Of a stretch of DNA of 64,000 bases, positions 62,431 through 64,000 are shown in pieces; position 1 is the stretch's first letter; every line of letters begins with the position of its first letter. The stretch is taken from positions 982,009 to 1,046,008 of the forward strand of contig NZ_AYTD01000013.1 of assembly GCF_000503215.1 (NCBI RefSeq), written 5' to 3'. A program made the position numbers and the translations under genes. Origin of the DNA: Pseudomonas canadensis (lineage in GTDB: Bacteria > Pseudomonadota > Gammaproteobacteria > Pseudomonadales > Pseudomonadaceae). The notes under the pieces are model-generated. The model was not told where the DNA came from. It saw only the letters and a list, made by a program, of their open reading frames with translations, and searched no databases.

Positions 62431-64000
62431 TCATGGCCCGCGTAGACGAAGGGTGTTAATGCCCTCCAGCAGCACCACCACTTGCTCAACCACGCCGGCA
62501 TCAAAGTCTTCCCGGTCAGCCTCTTCATGGGTGCCTTTGTTCAGGTACCCCCAGACCAGTGTCTGCTCACCAATGCCTAGAATCTGAACCAGCGCATCGA
62601 TCAACGGTTGTTTATCGACATGCTGGAAAGTATTAGCGCCCCGCAGCTTTGAGCATATCGATGAGCACAGGTTACTCAGGCTCGGTTGATCGCCATCCCT
62701 AGCTAACTGGACGGTGAGCACACCCTGACTACATTTCCCCAGCCATTTCCAGATCTTCGACGTGAGCATCTCTAGTGCCTGCCGCGAGAACTGCAGGGCG
62801 GCCCGGTGATCACCACGATCCACTGCAGATCTGGCCAGTACGAGGTAAGCCTGAGGCGGAACGTTGCGGATCACGCGAGGGTGATAGTTCCCCTGATGGT
62901 GCAGGAAGGCATACGCCAGCCACTGGTTCTGCTCCACATGATTCTGGATATCCTTGATGAACTCGCTGCTGTGGCAGGTGACAATGATCTGGGTATTCGC
63001 AAACCGCTCGCTCTCGAACAGCGCCTCTCGGATCCCTTGACGGTGTTCATGGTCGATGGCATTGATCGCATCGTCAAAGATCACAGCGGGTGCCTGAATG
63101 CTCGACACTTTGGCCAACAGAATCGCAAGTCCCAGGCATCGAACATGCCCCTCACTGAGCACTTGAAGAGCGTCGACTCGGCGCCCTGGAGCTCCTCGGA
63201 AGCAAAGTTCGATTCGGCCTTCGCCAGTTAACGGCAGATGCAACTCAGCGAGTTTGTCCTCGTCTGCATCGCGCACGTTGAACTCGTTATAGAGCTCCAG
63301 CGCTTGTGCATTCAGGCCAGCCATCAGAGTGCCTGGCAGCTCTGAGCGGTGTCTTCGCAGCAACGCCAAGAACTCGGCATAAGCCGCCTGGATTCTCGCC
63401 TCAGCGGTAATCAGTTCGCGCTCAGCTCCCGCCGCTGCGATCAGCTCAGCGTTCTGCGCTTCAAATTCAACGATGCGTTGTCTTGCAGTACCGACGAGGG
63501 TCTGAGCTTGCTGCCTCCTGGCCGCATGCTCGGCTAATGCAATTCGAGCGCCGTTAAGACGATCCCGCTCATCGACCAAAGCCTGTCTATGTTCCAGGTT
63601 CAGTCGGGTAGCAGCATCGATCTGTTCCAGTTGAGCTGCCCAATTCACAGCCTGTTGTGCCACTGACAAAGCCCCGCCGATTTCGTTGTATCCCAGTTTC
63701 CACCACGCGGTATCAGCAACTACACCGGGAGCTGCCAAGTAGCGAACTATAGCGCTCTCACCTTCATTCCCTGGGGTAGCGCGTTGAGCAAATTGGGCCA
63801 TGTAAGCACTCAGCGCATCAGACGCAGCCCTCCGATGCCCTATCGCGGCTTGGTAGCTTTGCTGCAGCGCCGTCAGCGCACGCAACCGCTCAAGGCCCTG
63901 CGTGGCTTTTTGGTAAGGGTTTACCTGCGCATGTGGATCACCATGTAACGGTGTATTGCAGGCCGGACAGCGATCGGGAGAGACAACCTGTAGACGCTGA
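62431..64000 (-). CDS. Zinc-hook Rad50/RecF-like ATPase, C-terminal part (gene runs off the window)
   Basis: The frame is open from the stop at 62431 to the right edge of the window, about 522 codons. Near the edge it reads PDRCPACNTPLHGDPHAQVN, a CPxC zinc-hook or zinc-ribbon motif, followed by coiled coil (residues rich in Ala, Glu, Gln and Arg), then the ABC signature LSEGHVRCLGLAILL, Walker B AVIFDDAINAID, and His in TCHSSEFI. A C-terminal domain of about 200 residues ends DKQPLIDAL...LNKGTHEEADREDF. The N-terminal Walker A lies outside. Such ATPases are common in defence islands. A TTG at 63885 is an artificial start, not real. Confidence 0.75.
   Translation of the reverse strand, partial: QRLQVVSPDRCPACNTPLHGDPHAQVNPYQKATQGLERLRALTALQQSYQAAIGHRRAASDALSAYMAQFAQRATPGNEGESAIVRYLAAPGVVADTAWWKLGYNEIGGALSVAQQAVNWAAQLEQIDAATRLNLEHRQALVDERDRLNGARIALAEHAARRQQAQTLVGTARQRIVEFEAQNAELIAAAGAERELITAEARIQAAYAEFLALLRRHRSELPGTLMAGLNAQALELYNEFNVRDADEDKLAELHLPLTGEGRIELCFRGAPGRRVDALQVLSEGHVRCLGLAILLAKVSSIQAPAVIFDDAINAIDHEHRQGIREALFESERFANTQIIVTCHSSEFIKDIQNHVEQNQWLAYAFLHHQGNYHPRVIRNVPPQAYLVLARSAVDRGDHRAALQFSRQALEMLTSKIWKWLGKCSQGVLTVQLARDGDQPSLSNLCSSICSKLRGANTFQHVDKQPLIDALVQILGIGEQTLVWGYLNKGTHEEADREDFDAGVVEQVVVLLEGINTLRLRGP

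Overview
The window looks like a chromosome segment of a Pseudomonas of the fluorescens group. Core genes are GC-rich. Short REP sequences (core GCGGGCTTGCTCGC or GCCGGCTTGCCGGC) recur between genes, and the gene blocks match a pseudomonad: a cobO-to-cobS cobalamin operon, hda, purMN, mazG-relA-rlmD-cysM, a guanidinobutyrase locus and copABCD. Identifications rest on reading the translated sequences and on remembered family features. No database search was run.

1-8.8 kb: a minus-strand, mostly overlapping cobalamin operon (cobO, cobB, bluB, cobD/cbiB, cobC-type decarboxylase, cobQ, cobU, cobT, alpha-ribazole phosphatase, partial cobS) preceded by a clear cobalamin riboswitch and a terminator-like expression platform. 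8.8-23.4 kb: two NlpC/P60 lipoproteins, hda, an AI-2E/PerM-type membrane protein, a DUF2066 protein, purM-purN, a DUF3108 protein, small proteins, mazG-relA, rlmD, cysM and a DTW-domain protein. 23.4-36 kb: a LysR regulator divergent from gbuA and two transporters, an amidase-lipoprotein pair that resembles an effector and its immunity protein, a 40-residue PA1414-like protein, a second LysR facing an MFS exporter, an NCS1 permease, and cvfB. 36-44 kb: a TorF-like porin, a DUF6279 lipoprotein, copABCD, and a DEAD-box helicase.

44.2-64 kb: a YbdG-type mechanosensitive channel gene stops abruptly at about 44.9 kb inside a conserved region. A mobile island follows. It starts with about 1.1 kb of non-coding DNA carrying repeats, then a four-gene mobility operon of lower GC: three large tyrosine-recombinase-like proteins and a small HTH/coiled-coil protein. 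Cargo follows: a DUF6037 protein, a Hachiman-like helicase plus nuclease pair, a DUF2726 nuclease-like protein, a tightly packed operon (P-loop kinase, kinase fused to an adenylosuccinate-synthetase-like domain, DUF7002 protein, Nudix hydrolase), an unrecognised protein on the plus strand, and the C-terminal two thirds or so of a zinc-hook Rad50/RecF-like ATPase running off the window.

The strongest candidate for an undescribed system is the operon at 57.7-61.1 kb. Its synthetase domain has Ser where PurA has its catalytic Asp, and lacks the guanine-binding TKLD motif. Both changes recall PurZ, the phage enzyme that starts 2-aminoadenine nucleotide synthesis. It sits in a defence-type island beside two P-loop kinase modules and a Nudix enzyme, so a nucleotide-modifying or nucleotide-signalling defence role is a reasonable but untested idea.
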